DNA of 31,487 nucleotides from an uncultured Bacteroidales bacterium (lineage in GTDB: Bacteria; Bacteroidota; Bacteroidia; Bacteroidales; Paludibacteraceae), in contig CALCUH010000102.1 of assembly GCA_937907165.1 (NCBI GenBank), forward strand, positions 1 through 31,487, written 5' to 3'. The position numbers and the translations under genes were made by a program. Positions 25,401-31,487 of this stretch are shown here, one piece after another. The notes under the pieces were generated by a model. That model saw nothing but the letters and a program-made list of their open reading frames with translations. It made no database searches and was not told the origin of the DNA. Within the stretch, counting starts at the first letter, position 1; each line of letters starts with the position of its first letter.

Positions 25401-27083
25401 ATGGGAATATCCATATTTACCTTCTCCATTTTTCGTCACCTCATTATGATGGACAAGACAATTCTCCACCAAGCTATGAGGAGCTAATCCAAGACCGATA
25501 CCCAATCCATAACTGCCGCTATAGCTACTAGTATTATAGCGTACCTCGCAATTGACCAATGCGCTATAGTCCCGCATATAAACGCCAGCCCCCTCTTTCA
25601 TATCATCCTCTTTGAACGTACCATGTTCGATGACGAAACCATCCCAAACAGCCATGGTACTATCGGTGAATCCGTTCGATTGGAACAACACTCTTTGCAC
25701 GTCTTGTCCCGTCAAAATCGTCTTATTCTTCTTCAAGTTTCTTTCGGCTAAACTGGTTTCCGTTCCGGAGAAACCGCCATAGACTTTCACGCCTTCCACC
25801 ATCGTGAAAGCGCTTCTACACAACGTGTCGCCCTTGTAAGTTCCGGCAGCCACATAGACCTTCGCACGATAAGAAGAAGCCGCATTGACCGCCAACTGGA
25901 GCAGATTGGTCGCATCCGCCCACGAAGAACCGCTTCCCGTAGCACTTCCATCCGTCTTCACGTGGATAACACCCTCCTTGCTCGGCTGAATCGGATTAGA
26001 ATAAGACGACTCAATCGCACCGAAATCTACAGCGGCGCCTTGGATTCGCTTGTTGCCCGTCACATCGACGGAAGTCAACGACTCGTAAGCGCAACCCATA
26101 TCCAAGAAAGGAGATTCCGCCTTCAGGGAATAATCATCATTGAAATCAGAGGGACCGCACCCATAAACGTACCGACCATCTTCCACGCCACCCTCTATCG
26201 CACAATGGTGGAGATTCGGCGAGTAATTATCTTTATAATTGGTGGACAACGTATACTCGCCCATATGATTCACGTTTTTATTTCCGAAAATGATCGTATT
26301 GAACATCTCATCGTCATTCCAATACAAACCTACCGCAGCCTCGCCATACGAGCTTAGATTGTCCACCACGGTGCAGTTGATGACCCTACCGCCATCTTCA
26401 ACACAGATACCAGAAATACAACCACTTTCGTATTCCCCTTCATCATTCTTCGCAACCGCGTTGTGATGGACAAGACAATTCTCCAACGTACTGTGAGGGG
26501 CATTCGTCATATAGACTCCCAAACCATGACTACTATAGAAACTGCTACTATTGTTCAGTATCTCGCAATTGACCAACGCACTATAATCTCTCAGATAGGC
26601 GCCGGCACCCTTGTATTCATCGTCCGCCTTGAAGGTACCATGTTCGATGACGAAACCATCCCATATAGCCATGGTAGAATCAGTAAAGTCCTTCGGTTGA
26701 CACAAAACCCTTTGGATATCGCTTCCCGATAGTATGGTTTTGTTCTTCTTCAAGTCTCTTTCGGCTAAACTGCTCTCCGTTCCCGCAAAACCACCGTAGA
26801 CTTTCACGCCTTCGACCATCGTAAAGGCACTCATACTATCTTTGTTTCCCGTATATGTACCCGCAGAGACATACACATCCAAAGATTGTTTACCAGCGAT
26901 CCTCAACGCATTGTTTAAATCGCCCGTCGCACTCGTCCACGAAGTTCCATTTCCGGAGCCCTTCGGTGAGACATAAATCACACCCTTTTTGTAATCTTCA
27001 TTTGGAATTCCAGCCATCAACCGCATGATTGACAGAGGCGCAAATAAAAGAAGCAAAATGAACACACAAAACTTTCGAGTCAT
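19431..27083 (-). CDS. Giant T9SS-exported multidomain surface/secreted protein
   Basis: The 2550-residue product has an N-terminal signal peptide (about 1-24) and a C-terminal type IX sorting domain (about 2475-2550: VYPNPMEDRLYLSL, LDGKVVF, IDVSSLQPGSYLMIV, VVKLLKK). It should therefore cross the outer membrane by the T9SS and be anchored or released. Two tandem right-handed beta-helix-like domains (34-360 and 371-714) are about 60% alike by eye and share EGVKVYGGF and WDGFVIEHGTF. Ig/fibronectin-like and carboxypeptidase-regulatory-like beta domains follow (about 800-1500), then a Gly-rich linker (about 1545-1580), a Cys-rich hydrophobic segment (about 1590-1660), a helical stretch, and more beta domains, including a SLIDTVRIHELIH block near residue 2115. 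No catalytic motif is evident, so an adhesin, glycan-binding or structural role is likely. A single open frame over 7.6 kb argues it is intact. Confidence 0.9.
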   Translation of the reverse strand: MTRKFCVFILLLLFAPLSIMRLMAGIPNEDYKKGVIYVSPKGSGNGTSWTSATGDLNNALRIAGKQSLDVYVSAGTYTGNKDSMSAFTMVEGVKVYGGFAGTESSLAERDLKKNKTILSGSDIQRVLCQPKDFTDSTMAIWDGFVIEHGTFKADDEYKGAGAYLRDYSALVNCEILNNSSSFYSSHGLGVYMTNAPHSTLENCLVHHNAVAKNDEGEYESGCISGICVEDGGRVINCTVVDNLSSYGEAAVGLYWNDDEMFNTIIFGNKNVNHMGEYTLSTNYKDNYSPNLHHCAIEGGVEDGRYVYGCGPSDFNDDYSLKAESPFLDMGCAYESLTSVDVTGNKRIQGAAVDFGAIESSYSNPIQPSKEGVIHVKTDGSATGSGSSWADATNLLQLAVNAASSYRAKVYVAAGTYKGDTLCRSAFTMVEGVKVYGGFSGTETSLAERNLKKNKTILTGQDVQRVLFQSNGFTDSTMAVWDGFVIEHGTFKEDDMKEGAGVYMRDYSALVNCEVRYNTSSYSGSYGLGIGLGLAPHSLVENCLVHHNEVTKNGEGKYGYSHGTGISSNDGAQIINCTVVDNLGSEGDCAVDLRWDDNKIMNTIICGNKNVDYEGAVTSPVNFCHNYDMPILHCAIEGYDSEEDGNIILSSANNGKDSSQNYVRFINPNNLDYSLHATSACIDKGLDSFSTIKSDLYSNARIYNGRIDMGAIEWDGSYSSMQTYGQSVCGGTDTKLEVFDQVADHFEWKMISNDGVEGYLESGEDTIPVMNLVNSTADTLHLIYLVTPYKDGEVKDSFEYDFTVLPLRSIGEIELYAPEDSVTSKYRSVYFDWNDVENATSYSLSFADSSKTWITVEAKTYTDYRYELDNHMSYRWFVTASNECVSKSSDTLCLVVEESSFIRFLDESVNIVSKLNSSDSLEIHVDGNELDKAIQLKWIGKDSASFSSSFTNYWDEKEGGLLSIYFHPTYESEKFNAQLVAFSESDSDTLEVIGYIPNYYDYTIKTDRQAYASTDTVIFSGAVSDMHGAAVANKEFEVYLIAQEVDYRRTFSVTTDDKGAFSFPFIPQYSETGNYTYGICLKGDGRSDEMGTFDIVGLQVVVDKDWYMTTEGVLTGKIYLRNKSRDASLTDLKIETVTLPENCKVQFDGVDTLKGGKSVNVNYEVQATDLSQQVEICQFKVVSKEGLSVPFSTEFFAKSKEAMLNTSLAGINTTMTKNATKTIAIPLYNNGSDATGEIRASLPSDFSWMSMMFGESIPELKAGDSTVVYLTLSPKDDIILNAPYKGTIYFNCEKGEALPLSFEIEAVSSEVGSLSLEVLDEYYYSSPEHPHLSNATVLLQKMYASDTVAFDVTDETGLLSYDKLGEGTYLLTVRADHHSEYKEYISIDASRELKKQIFLNYQAVTYTWDVVRTEIEDEYQIDLIVTFETNVPVPSVTIDLNRQLPRLEDIQENEEVNFSVIMTNHGLIAAKDVEVNFPELDGYEIVPLFDKMDSLPAKYTQVIPAVLRKAKVTTRSGGGNYCVGISAVYSYICGGSSHGGSASTKQLWDYECSGSGFGAFGGWGGSGGGYGGFAGTGSGGAGASSTTDLCSVLDSLDCDPISPIKSCTMDALQALAPELGVIFKLYGCIEGASTGSMGSFVEGCATGFVPIPFFGCAKDLLKYFGCLALTEGGTPINARPGVSLRSYTVSNKSWLTDQELLIQSMMDVYMFNRIFEDRQKMMVECLGNESAFEKKGFNNFLQEIGPNLSNEEPIEWKTVAEIPESELSVNEMWAMAEHWNHSLEAWAQGESEPANLGNLNVIHACMDSIQSSLDYIEYRGYKGNVEAMINEAMDVMKVREQKHQSGVCAQVKLLISQTLTMTREAFEGTLNISNNRDTSLNAVDMRIEILDEDGNVANDLFQINVKSLSNISDVSGEGVLSSGQTGTAVFQFIPTKNAALTEPKHYSFGGTFSYVDPYTGDTIKNKMAPIWMTVQPSPNLVIDYFMQRDILGDDALTEDRVEPIVPAALGVLINNTGAGDAKNVMLSTAQPKIIDNEKGLLIDFKFIGSSLNGMDCQLGSEKINFGDIPAKSASVGVWWMTSSLMGLFVDYEASVTHKNSNGNRYLSLIDTVRIHELIHVSRDYKKGDSIPDFLVNDKNDAYHNPDILYLSDGTTEEVSAAKSGSFEDVVLSQQDSVLLLTVEPSKAGWNYLKMDDPSENRFEIAKVTRLSDGLVLPLDNFWQTHVTLTSSSDPVYENKFHFLDNIPTEKSENYQIVFRLKRNTLDVISIDSVPENFTETPIKSLTVTFNEPIKDSTFDFKDLSLICQGQFVQLDSTLTIKKAGDARYDMDISAFTQVTGYYELTVNTNAIQNESGYEGYYGKAVSWVQMVDGVLVVADTVTKISDDCLVLSGKIEGDTKILAKGFLLRNVKDGEWKEYLCEEDSFMVKITQLEEEGDYEYKAFVSTEKAEKIYGNSVRFHAPKLGNGLPTVSAEGFVSVYPNPMEDRLYLSLPEGSHFVRLQTLDGKVVFARSYDMRQVTIDVSSLQPGSYLMIVSDKENNGWVVKLLKK
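24942..25973 (-). repeat. Second copy of the duplicated beta-helix domain
   Basis: This segment codes residues 371-714 of the giant protein and repeats residues 34-360. Near-identical blocks include FTMVEGVKVYGGF, LKKNKTIL, WDGFVIEHGTF and RDYSALVNCE. Each copy opens with GVI-V plus a Gly/Ser-rich turn and ends with a DxGAIE motif, so the duplication is of a whole domain. Confidence 0.85.
26004..26984 (-). repeat. First copy of the duplicated beta-helix domain
   Basis: This segment codes residues 34-360 of the giant protein. Short repeated rungs such as NCEILNNSS, NCLVHHNAV and NCTVVDNLS are spaced roughly 30-40 residues apart, the usual look of a parallel beta-helix. The partner copy is at 24942-25973. 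Confidence 0.85.
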
Positions 27084-27270
27084 ATTACATCACTATTTAT
27101 AAACATTAAAATCAAATAAAAGGAAAGAGACATCCACACACTGAACACAAATAAATCAAACAACCATTATTTGTATTATTTACAAACAAACATTGTGAAG
27201 ATATAATAATTTTATAAATAAAGCAATAGAAGTTATGAATTTATCAAGATGAGGGAATCTAATCACAAAC

Positions 27271-27300
27271 AAAATAGGGACGGTGTGTCGTCCGTCCCTA
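27271..27300 (-). terminator. Intrinsic terminator after the AspT/YidE-type transporter gene
   Basis: TAGGGACGG (27275-27283) and CCGTCCCTA (27292-27300) form a perfect 9-bp stem with an 8-base loop, followed on the minus strand by TTTTGTTTG. It lies 46 bases past the stop codon at 27346. The remaining spacer up to the giant gene at 27083 is AT-rich with no coding frame of note and no clear promoter. Confidence 0.8.
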
Positions 27301-27345
27301 CAGGAATTTGATGAAAAAACAGGTTAGATTCAGATATTTGAGGTA

Positions 27346-28995
27346 CTATATGGATAAAAGAATAAGTATCTGAGCGCAAAGAATACGCATAAACATGGTC
27401 AACGGATAGACCGTCGCGTAGCTTAGTGACGCTTTCCCGTCCGTGACAGAGTTGGAGAACGCCAACGCCGCCGGATCCGTCATTCCACCAGAAATCAAGC
27501 CCATCAATTGGTAGCCCTCCAATTTGCAGAACAACCTGCCGATAAGAAGAACGATGATCAATGGGACCAACGTGACAAGGGTTCCATAAAAGAACCATGT
27601 GGTTCCGTGCTCCACCAACGTCGTGAAGAATATCTTTCCGGAACTGAGTCCGACCGCCGCCAAAAAGAGGGAGATACCCACCTCTTGCAACATTTTTTTC
27701 GCACTATGGGTGGCATAGGTGACGATACCGAATTTAGCCCCGAAACGGCTCATCAAGATGGCTACGATCAGCGGGCCTCCCGCCAAACCCAACTTGACCG
27801 GGACAGGTATCATCGGGAAAGGAATCGGCAAAGATCCCAAAACGACACCCAACATGATTCCGAGGAAAATCGGTATCAGGAACGGGTCATAGAGTTTGCC
27901 CTTGTTGTTTCCGACATAATCCACCACCTTTTGGATTCCCTGCTCGTTGCCGACGACCACAAGGACGTCACCCAACACCAATCTCAACGTTTTAGACGGA
28001 TAGATGCTCACATCCGCGCGAATGACACGGGAGATGTTAATATTGAATTTCTTTCTGAAATCAATTTCACCCAAACTCTTGCCGTGAAGCTCAGACTTGG
28101 AAAGGGTAATTTTTTTAGAGATGAGCTGCTTGTCGAGCGAATCCCAATCCCTAATGTCCATATCGACGCGTTCGCCCAAAATGTGCTCCAGTTTTTCCGC
28201 CACGCTCATTTCGCACACGATGAAGAACTTATCGCCCACATTCAAGATAGACTCGTCGCACGGTATCTCCACAAATTGGTTACTATGATGATACAATCTA
28301 GTAATGACAAAATCGAAACCGACCGCTCTCTTCAAATTCACCAAGGTATAACCGTCGTAAGTCGGGTTGGTCACCTCAATCGTGAACATCTCCATCTGCG
28401 CCTTCTTTCCATCACCTTCCTCTACCGCCTTTTCAGCGCAGAGTTTTTTAATGATGATGCAAGAGAGGATGACGCCGATGACCCCCATCGGATAAGCGAT
28501 GGCATATCCCGCAGAAAGGAAATCAGCGGAAGCGTTGTTCAAATCGGTGTAGGTCTGTTGCGCCGCACCCAAGCCCGGGGTGTTGGTGACCGCACCTGAC
28601 ATGATACCCACCATAGAGGTCAAATCCACGTCAAAGAGCGCCGGCAGTAAAAACGTGACTACGCCACCCAAGACGACCAAGCCCACCGCCAAAAGGTTTT
28701 GCGTCACTCCCCCACTCTGGAAAGAAGAGAAGAAGCTAGGTCCGACCTGTAATCCGATCGCATAGACGAACAAGATAAGTCCGAACTCCTTCACAAAATG
28801 GAGGATGGTGGAATCCAACGGTATGAAATCGAACTGACCGATGAAAATTCCGAAGAACAAGACCCACGTCACGCCAAGGGAAATGCCCTTCACTTTAATC
28901 TTCCCTAAGGCGATACCGCCAGCGATGGTAGCCGCCAAAAGGAAGATGGATTGTCCAACACTAGGTTGGGAGATCAAATCAACCAACCACTTCAT
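27346..28995 (-). CDS. AspT/YidE-family transporter with two RCK (TrkA-C) domains
   Basis: The 549-residue inner-membrane protein has the AspT/YidE layout: five or so membrane helices (about 5-185), two cytoplasmic TrkA-C/RCK-like domains (about 205-285 and 290-370, with VLVVVGNEQGIQKV closing the second), and a second set of helices (about 375-549). The repeated GPGLGAAQQTYTD-type and SGGMTDPAALAFSNS segments are the paired re-entrant motifs of the family. AspT exchanges aspartate and alanine in lactic acid bacteria; the substrate of the YidE branch in Bacteroidota is unknown. Its ATG overlaps the stop codon of a 27-residue membrane peptide in ATGA (28995-28992). A divergent LysR-type regulator starts 141 bases beyond that peptide and may control it. 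Confidence 0.9.
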   Translation of the reverse strand: MKWLVDLISQPSVGQSIFLLAATIAGGIALGKIKVKGISLGVTWVLFFGIFIGQFDFIPLDSTILHFVKEFGLILFVYAIGLQVGPSFFSSFQSGGVTQNLLAVGLVVLGGVVTFLLPALFDVDLTSMVGIMSGAVTNTPGLGAAQQTYTDLNNASADFLSAGYAIAYPMGVIGVILSCIIIKKLCAEKAVEEGDGKKAQMEMFTIEVTNPTYDGYTLVNLKRAVGFDFVITRLYHHSNQFVEIPCDESILNVGDKFFIVCEMSVAEKLEHILGERVDMDIRDWDSLDKQLISKKITLSKSELHGKSLGEIDFRKKFNINISRVIRADVSIYPSKTLRLVLGDVLVVVGNEQGIQKVVDYVGNNKGKLYDPFLIPIFLGIMLGVVLGSLPIPFPMIPVPVKLGLAGGPLIVAILMSRFGAKFGIVTYATHSAKKMLQEVGISLFLAAVGLSSGKIFFTTLVEHGTTWFFYGTLVTLVPLIIVLLIGRLFCKLEGYQLMGLISGGMTDPAALAFSNSVTDGKASLSYATVYPLTMFMRILCAQILILLSI

Positions 28996-29075
28996 TTCTG
29001 ATGCCCTTTCGTAACATAAATCTTCATGCCGATAGCCATAATCGCGCTAACTCCAATAACAAGAAAGAATCCCAT
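28992..29075 (-). CDS. 27-residue single-span membrane peptide coupled to the transporter
   Basis: A short frame reads MGFFLVIGVSAIMAIGMKIY followed by VTKGHQK and stop. It has one hydrophobic span (about residues 3-20) and a basic tail, so it should insert once in the inner membrane with the C-terminus in the cytoplasm. Its TGA overlaps the transporter ATG in the four bases ATGA, the usual sign of translational coupling, and the frame sits about 54 bases after a probable start site. The layout resembles kdpF before kdpA, where a small peptide belongs to the transporter. It could instead be an uncoded chance frame, but the overlap and the composition argue for a real gene. Confidence 0.7.
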   Translation of the reverse strand: MGFFLVIGVSAIMAIGMKIYVTKGHQK

Positions 29076-29135
29076 ATCATTAAATTTTAAAAGTTAAACA
29101 TTCATATTATTAACCTCTCGTTTTATTTTTCATTA

Positions 29136-29167
29136 CAAAATTAGGTGATATCAAATAGATTTACGAA
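29136..29167 (-). promoter_or_regulatory. Probable promoter of the peptide-transporter operon
   Basis: On the minus strand, TAATTTTG (29143-29136) fits TAnnTTTG, and TTCG (29167-29164) stands at a 20-base spacing in place of TTTG. It lies in the spacer shared with the lysR-type gene. A small palindrome, TGATATCA (29145-29152), falls between the two boxes and could be part of an operator. Confidence 0.5.
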
Positions 29168-29216
29168 CTTTATTACCGATTTTAATCTATTAAATTCATC
29201 GATAAAACCGATTGAT

Positions 29217-30098
29217 ATGGAACTAAGACAAATAAGATATTTCCTTAAAGCGGCTGACTTATTGAACTTTACAGACGCAGCCAAACAACTATATATCACC
29301 CAGAGCACCCTATCGCAACAAATCAAACAATTGGAGAACGAGTTGAACGTCTTGTTATTTGACCGAATCGGGAAGAAAGTTTTCCTGACGGAGGCGGGCA
29401 ACGAGTTCCTTCCTTTCGCCAAACAGACCGTCGCGGATGCGGACTTGGCGGTACAGCGAATCCAAGACCTGCGGGGAATACGCATGGGGCGCTTACGCAT
29501 AGGCATCACCTATAGTTTGTGTTTCGGTTTTGCGCCAATTATCCTACGGTTCATGAAGGAGTATCCGCAAATAAAACTGGAAGTGTTCTACAAAACGGCG
29601 CAAGAGCTGATGCAAATGCTCCAAAACAGGGATTTGGACCTCGTGCTATCCTTCAGCATGGTGGTGGAAGAAGAGCAGATTGAAGTGACGGACTTGTACG
29701 AAGTACCTTTATGCGCCATCGTACACCTGCGTCATCCTTTGGCGGTGGAAAAGAGTGTCTCGCTGAGCGATTTGAAAAAGTACTCCCTAGTCTTGCCATC
29801 CCGCGGACTAAACGCGCGCAGCGCCTTAGACGAGCTGCTCCGCACGCACGATCTGGTCTTAGACCCGCACTTGGAGATGAACGACGTGAACATCCTGCTC
29901 CAATTGGTGGAGTCCTCCCTTTTCATCACGGTACTTTCCCAGACAACAATCGTAGGGCGTCCCGAGTTGAGAGCCATTCCGATCAAAGAGCAAAAGACCG
30001 GACTGAAAGCTTCCGTCCTCACAATGAAAGGCGCTTATCAAAAAGCTTCGGCGGAAGCGTTCCTGAAACTGTTCGAAGAAGAGAGAATGTTGAGATAA
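29217..30098 (+). CDS. LysR-type transcriptional regulator
   Basis: The regulator has an N-terminal winged helix-turn-helix (about residues 1-60 from this start: FLKAADLLNFTDAAKQLYIT, then QSTLSQQIKQLENEL) and a C-terminal periplasmic-binding-like effector domain (about 90-290). The frame is open from 29145, but MELRQIRYF is the classic LysR start, so the ATG at 29217 is preferred (293 residues). It faces the peptide-transporter operon across a short spacer, an arrangement that often means it controls the neighbour and itself. HTH and dimer helix are intact; the effector is unknown. The gene is GC-richer than the region around the glycosyltransferase. Confidence 0.93.
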   Translation: MELRQIRYFLKAADLLNFTDAAKQLYITQSTLSQQIKQLENELNVLLFDRIGKKVFLTEAGNEFLPFAKQTVADADLAVQRIQDLRGIRMGRLRIGITYSLCFGFAPIILRFMKEYPQIKLEVFYKTAQELMQMLQNRDLDLVLSFSMVVEEEQIEVTDLYEVPLCAIVHLRHPLAVEKSVSLSDLKKYSLVLPSRGLNARSALDELLRTHDLVLDPHLEMNDVNILLQLVESSLFITVLSQTTIVGRPELRAIPIKEQKTGLKASVLTMKGAYQKASAEAFLKLFEEERMLR

Positions 30099-30205
30099 AA
30101 AGCCATGTGGCAGGCAGCTATGCAATGCGCACCTATCTCCACCTAAACACACATCACCACAACCTAAAAACGATTCTAAAAGGGAAAACAACTCTCGTAC
30201 AGATA

Positions 30206-30568
30206 TCACACTGGGGTTCCCACCTCGATCAAGTTTCCGTCGAGGTCATAAAAACGGACCACTTTCTGACCCCAACTATGCGTCATCAAACAGTTCACAT
30301 ACTCCGTTTCCGGATACAATCGTTCCAGTCTTTCCACGAAAGTCTCGATATCAGCCTCCTCGAAATATAACTCCGAATGATTATTCCGGGGAAAAGCGTC
30401 ACGTTTCAAGAACTCCTTCCAGTAGCGTTCCTCCTGCAAGGCGAGACCATCAGAAAGAATCATGTTGCCGTCATTGTCCTGCAACAATTCCAAACCGAAC
30501 AAATCGTGGTAATACTTCAACGAGCGCTGGGCATCCTTCACCACAATAAGAGTACATCTAAGCTTCAT
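30206..30568 (-). CDS. VOC-superfamily (glyoxalase/bleomycin-resistance fold) protein
   Basis: The 120-residue protein has the two babbab modules of the vicinal-oxygen-chelate fold: LRCTLIVVKDAQRSLKYYHD with FGLELLQDNDGN, then HSELYFEEADIETFVERLE and a closing VVRFYDLDGNLIEVGTP. The C-terminal Glu in NLIEVG is at a metal-ligand position, but the first strand has Cys-Thr where a His ligand is often found, so metal binding is unsure. Family members include glyoxalases, dioxygenases and drug-binding proteins, and the substrate here cannot be named. It converges with the lysR-type gene. A -7-like TAATTTTG lies at 30602-30595 without a matching -33. Confidence 0.88.
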   Translation of the reverse strand: MKLRCTLIVVKDAQRSLKYYHDLFGLELLQDNDGNMILSDGLALQEERYWKEFLKRDAFPRNNHSELYFEEADIETFVERLERLYPETEYVNCLMTHSWGQKVVRFYDLDGNLIEVGTPV

Positions 30569-30663
30569 TTATTTCTATCAAAATGCGAAACATTCAAAAT
30601 TAAGAATTTATTCCAACATAGATTTCCTAATCCATAAGTTTTAAACAATTTCAAAAATATCTA

Positions 30664-30678
30664 TTCAAAGGCTTTGAA
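30664..30678. promoter_or_regulatory. Operator-like 15-bp palindrome
   Basis: TTCAAAGGCTTTGAA is a perfect inverted repeat of 7 bases around one G. It lies in the spacer between the VOC gene (minus) and the Cys-rich protein gene (plus), within 100 bases of both starts. It is short for a terminator and lacks a T-run, so a protein-binding site is the more likely reading; this is inferred. Confidence 0.35.
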
Positions 30679-30763
30679 ATCATAGGGGAAAGCTATACTT
30701 TTATGATGTGTAATGATTGTCGGGGTAAAACCGCATAATTTAGGAATAAAAACTAGTGTATAT

Positions 30764-30985
30764 ATGGAAAATAACAAAAAAGAACTTACGTTCGAGAAGA
30801 GCGACATCCGTCTGTTCGGCAAAGGTCCATGTGTGAAATTCGAGAGAGAGACTAAGAAAAAAGCGCGTTGCGAAGAGTGTTTTTTCCAAAAGAGAAGCGG
30901 ATACTGCATGATCCACTCCTCTAGGGAATTATCCTACTATTTAGCGCACGAAGGAGAATGTGCGGAATTTGAGGAAATATACTGA
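30764..30985 (+). CDS. Small cysteine-rich protein of unknown function
   Basis: The frame is open from 30713, but MENNKKELTFEKSD at 30764 is the more natural start, giving 73 residues. It has five Cys: Cys23, the CEEC pair (Cys36 and Cys39), Cys48 and Cys66, plus His51. A CxxC followed by C-x2-H could bind zinc or an iron-sulfur centre. There is no signal peptide or membrane helix, so it should be cytoplasmic. It converges with the lipoprotein gene at the right edge: their ends are adjacent (30985 and 30986). Family not recognised. Confidence 0.7.
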   Translation: MENNKKELTFEKSDIRLFGKGPCVKFERETKKKARCEECFFQKRSGYCMIHSSRELSYYLAHEGECAEFEEIY

Positions 30986-31487
30986 TTAATAATCCAAATC
31001 ACCCAACACACAACCCAAATGCTCGAAATGCTCTTTCGAAAGGATGTAGCGGTCATGTAATTGTCTGCTTCCGAACGTGCATTCGATTTTCAAGGTGTCC
31101 CCTTTCAAGGAGATATCAGGATCGCCACATCTATAAATATTGTCCTCGACCTGATAATAGCATTTTTTCAGGACGACATGCGACTTTTCGTTTAACTCTA
31201 ACAAAACGTAGTTCTCGTCATTTTGATAAGCGAAACATATCGGTTGTCCTTTAGACTGATTAAAGAGTTGGTCAGGCACATCCTTGATTTTCACAACATG
31301 GAAATCCCGATAGGCGCTTATGTTGGAGATAGTATCCCCCTCCTCGAAATCGTACATATCGTCAAGGTAAGAGGGATTAACATCCGTTCCAACAATATCA
31401 GTCACAACCTCGGTCGACAAACCGCCGCTAGGCATTTCCTCCCGGTCGGAGGCTTGCGTTGTTTGGGCTAATCCGCAGGAGATTAAT
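30986..31487 (-). CDS. Lipoprotein of unknown function, N-terminus beyond the right edge
   Basis: The frame has an internal Met at 31435, but it stays open upstream to the window edge. The upstream residues read LISCGLAQTTQASDREE. L-I-S-C is a lipobox, with the lipidated Cys at 31477-31475, so the signal peptide start must lie just outside the window. The mature part is acidic and beta-rich (such as NYVLLELNEKSHVVLKKCYY and GDPDISLKGDTLKIECTFG), with no catalytic motif. It is probably a periplasm- or surface-facing lipoprotein. At least 160 residues are present. Confidence 0.75.
   Translation of the reverse strand, partial: LISCGLAQTTQASDREEMPSGGLSTEVVTDIVGTDVNPSYLDDMYDFEEGDTISNISAYRDFHVVKIKDVPDQLFNQSKGQPICFAYQNDENYVLLELNEKSHVVLKKCYYQVEDNIYRCGDPDISLKGDTLKIECTFGSRQLHDRYILSKEHFEHLGCVLGDLDY

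Noticed and set aside
27508..28599. Plus-strand open frame of 363 codons
   Set aside because: It lies wholly antisense to the AspT/YidE-type transporter, whose domain motifs are clear. The product is His/Gln/Asp-rich low-quality sequence, as expected from the shadow of a GC-richer gene.
29145..29216. 24-codon N-terminal extension of the LysR regulator
   Set aside because: The frame is open, but LysR proteins begin just before the helix-turn-helix, and MELRQIRYF at 29217 fits this. The extension would also overlap the promoter region of the divergent operon.

Overview
The window reads as chromosomal DNA from a Bacteroidota, most likely a Bacteroidales species. The left edge holds the first 38 bases of a 16S rRNA gene running off the window. 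Promoters match the Bacteroidota pattern TTTG, about 20 bases, TAnnTTTG, and clear Shine-Dalgarno sites are absent. One giant secreted protein ends in a type IX secretion (T9SS) sorting domain. T9SS is common in Porphyromonas-, Tannerella- and Parabacteroides-like lineages and generally absent from Bacteroides itself; the genus cannot be fixed from this sequence.

Layout. 1-575: 16S start (minus) with two tandem rRNA promoters, and the ribD promoter. 576-1631: ribD (plus). 1632-4181: a 16-bp tandem repeat, an integral-membrane acyltransferase and a cation diffusion facilitator (both minus). 4246-5379: the purine-salvage pair hpt-adk (minus). 5673-12969: a seven-gene operon (minus) of ketosynthase, acyl carrier protein, ApeP-like hot-dog dehydratase, thioesterase, ApeI/FabZ-like dehydratase, an MMPL exporter fused to a methyltransferase-like domain, and a CrtI-like flavoprotein. 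13170-15998: divergent periplasmic M16 zinc protease (plus). 16242-19243: a secreted protein of unknown function, a family 2 glycosyltransferase and an FKBP lipoprotein (minus). 19431-27083: a 2550-residue T9SS cargo protein with a duplicated beta-helix domain (minus). 27346-29075: an AspT/YidE-type transporter preceded by a translationally coupled 27-residue membrane peptide (minus), facing a LysR regulator (plus). 30206-31487: a VOC-fold protein, a small Cys-rich protein, and a lipoprotein cut by the right edge.

The most interesting unit is the 5673-12969 operon. Its genes abut or overlap, it closes with a strong terminator, and it looks like a pared-down relative of the aryl-polyene/flexirubin (type II fatty-acid/polyketide-like) pathways: chain building on a dedicated carrier protein, release by a thioesterase, export by an MMPL pump, and desaturation or reduction by a flavoprotein. 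No ketoreductase, chain-length factor, aryl-starter enzyme or acyltransferase is present, so these must come from elsewhere or the product differs. The two dehydratases carry complementary halves of the FabZ active site (His in one, Glu in the other), which suggests an obligate heterodimer.

Several genes end at well-formed intrinsic terminators (3000-3028, 4198-4233, 5480-5521, 16011-16034, 18476-18517, 19372-19408, 27271-27300), so transcription units can be drawn with fair confidence.
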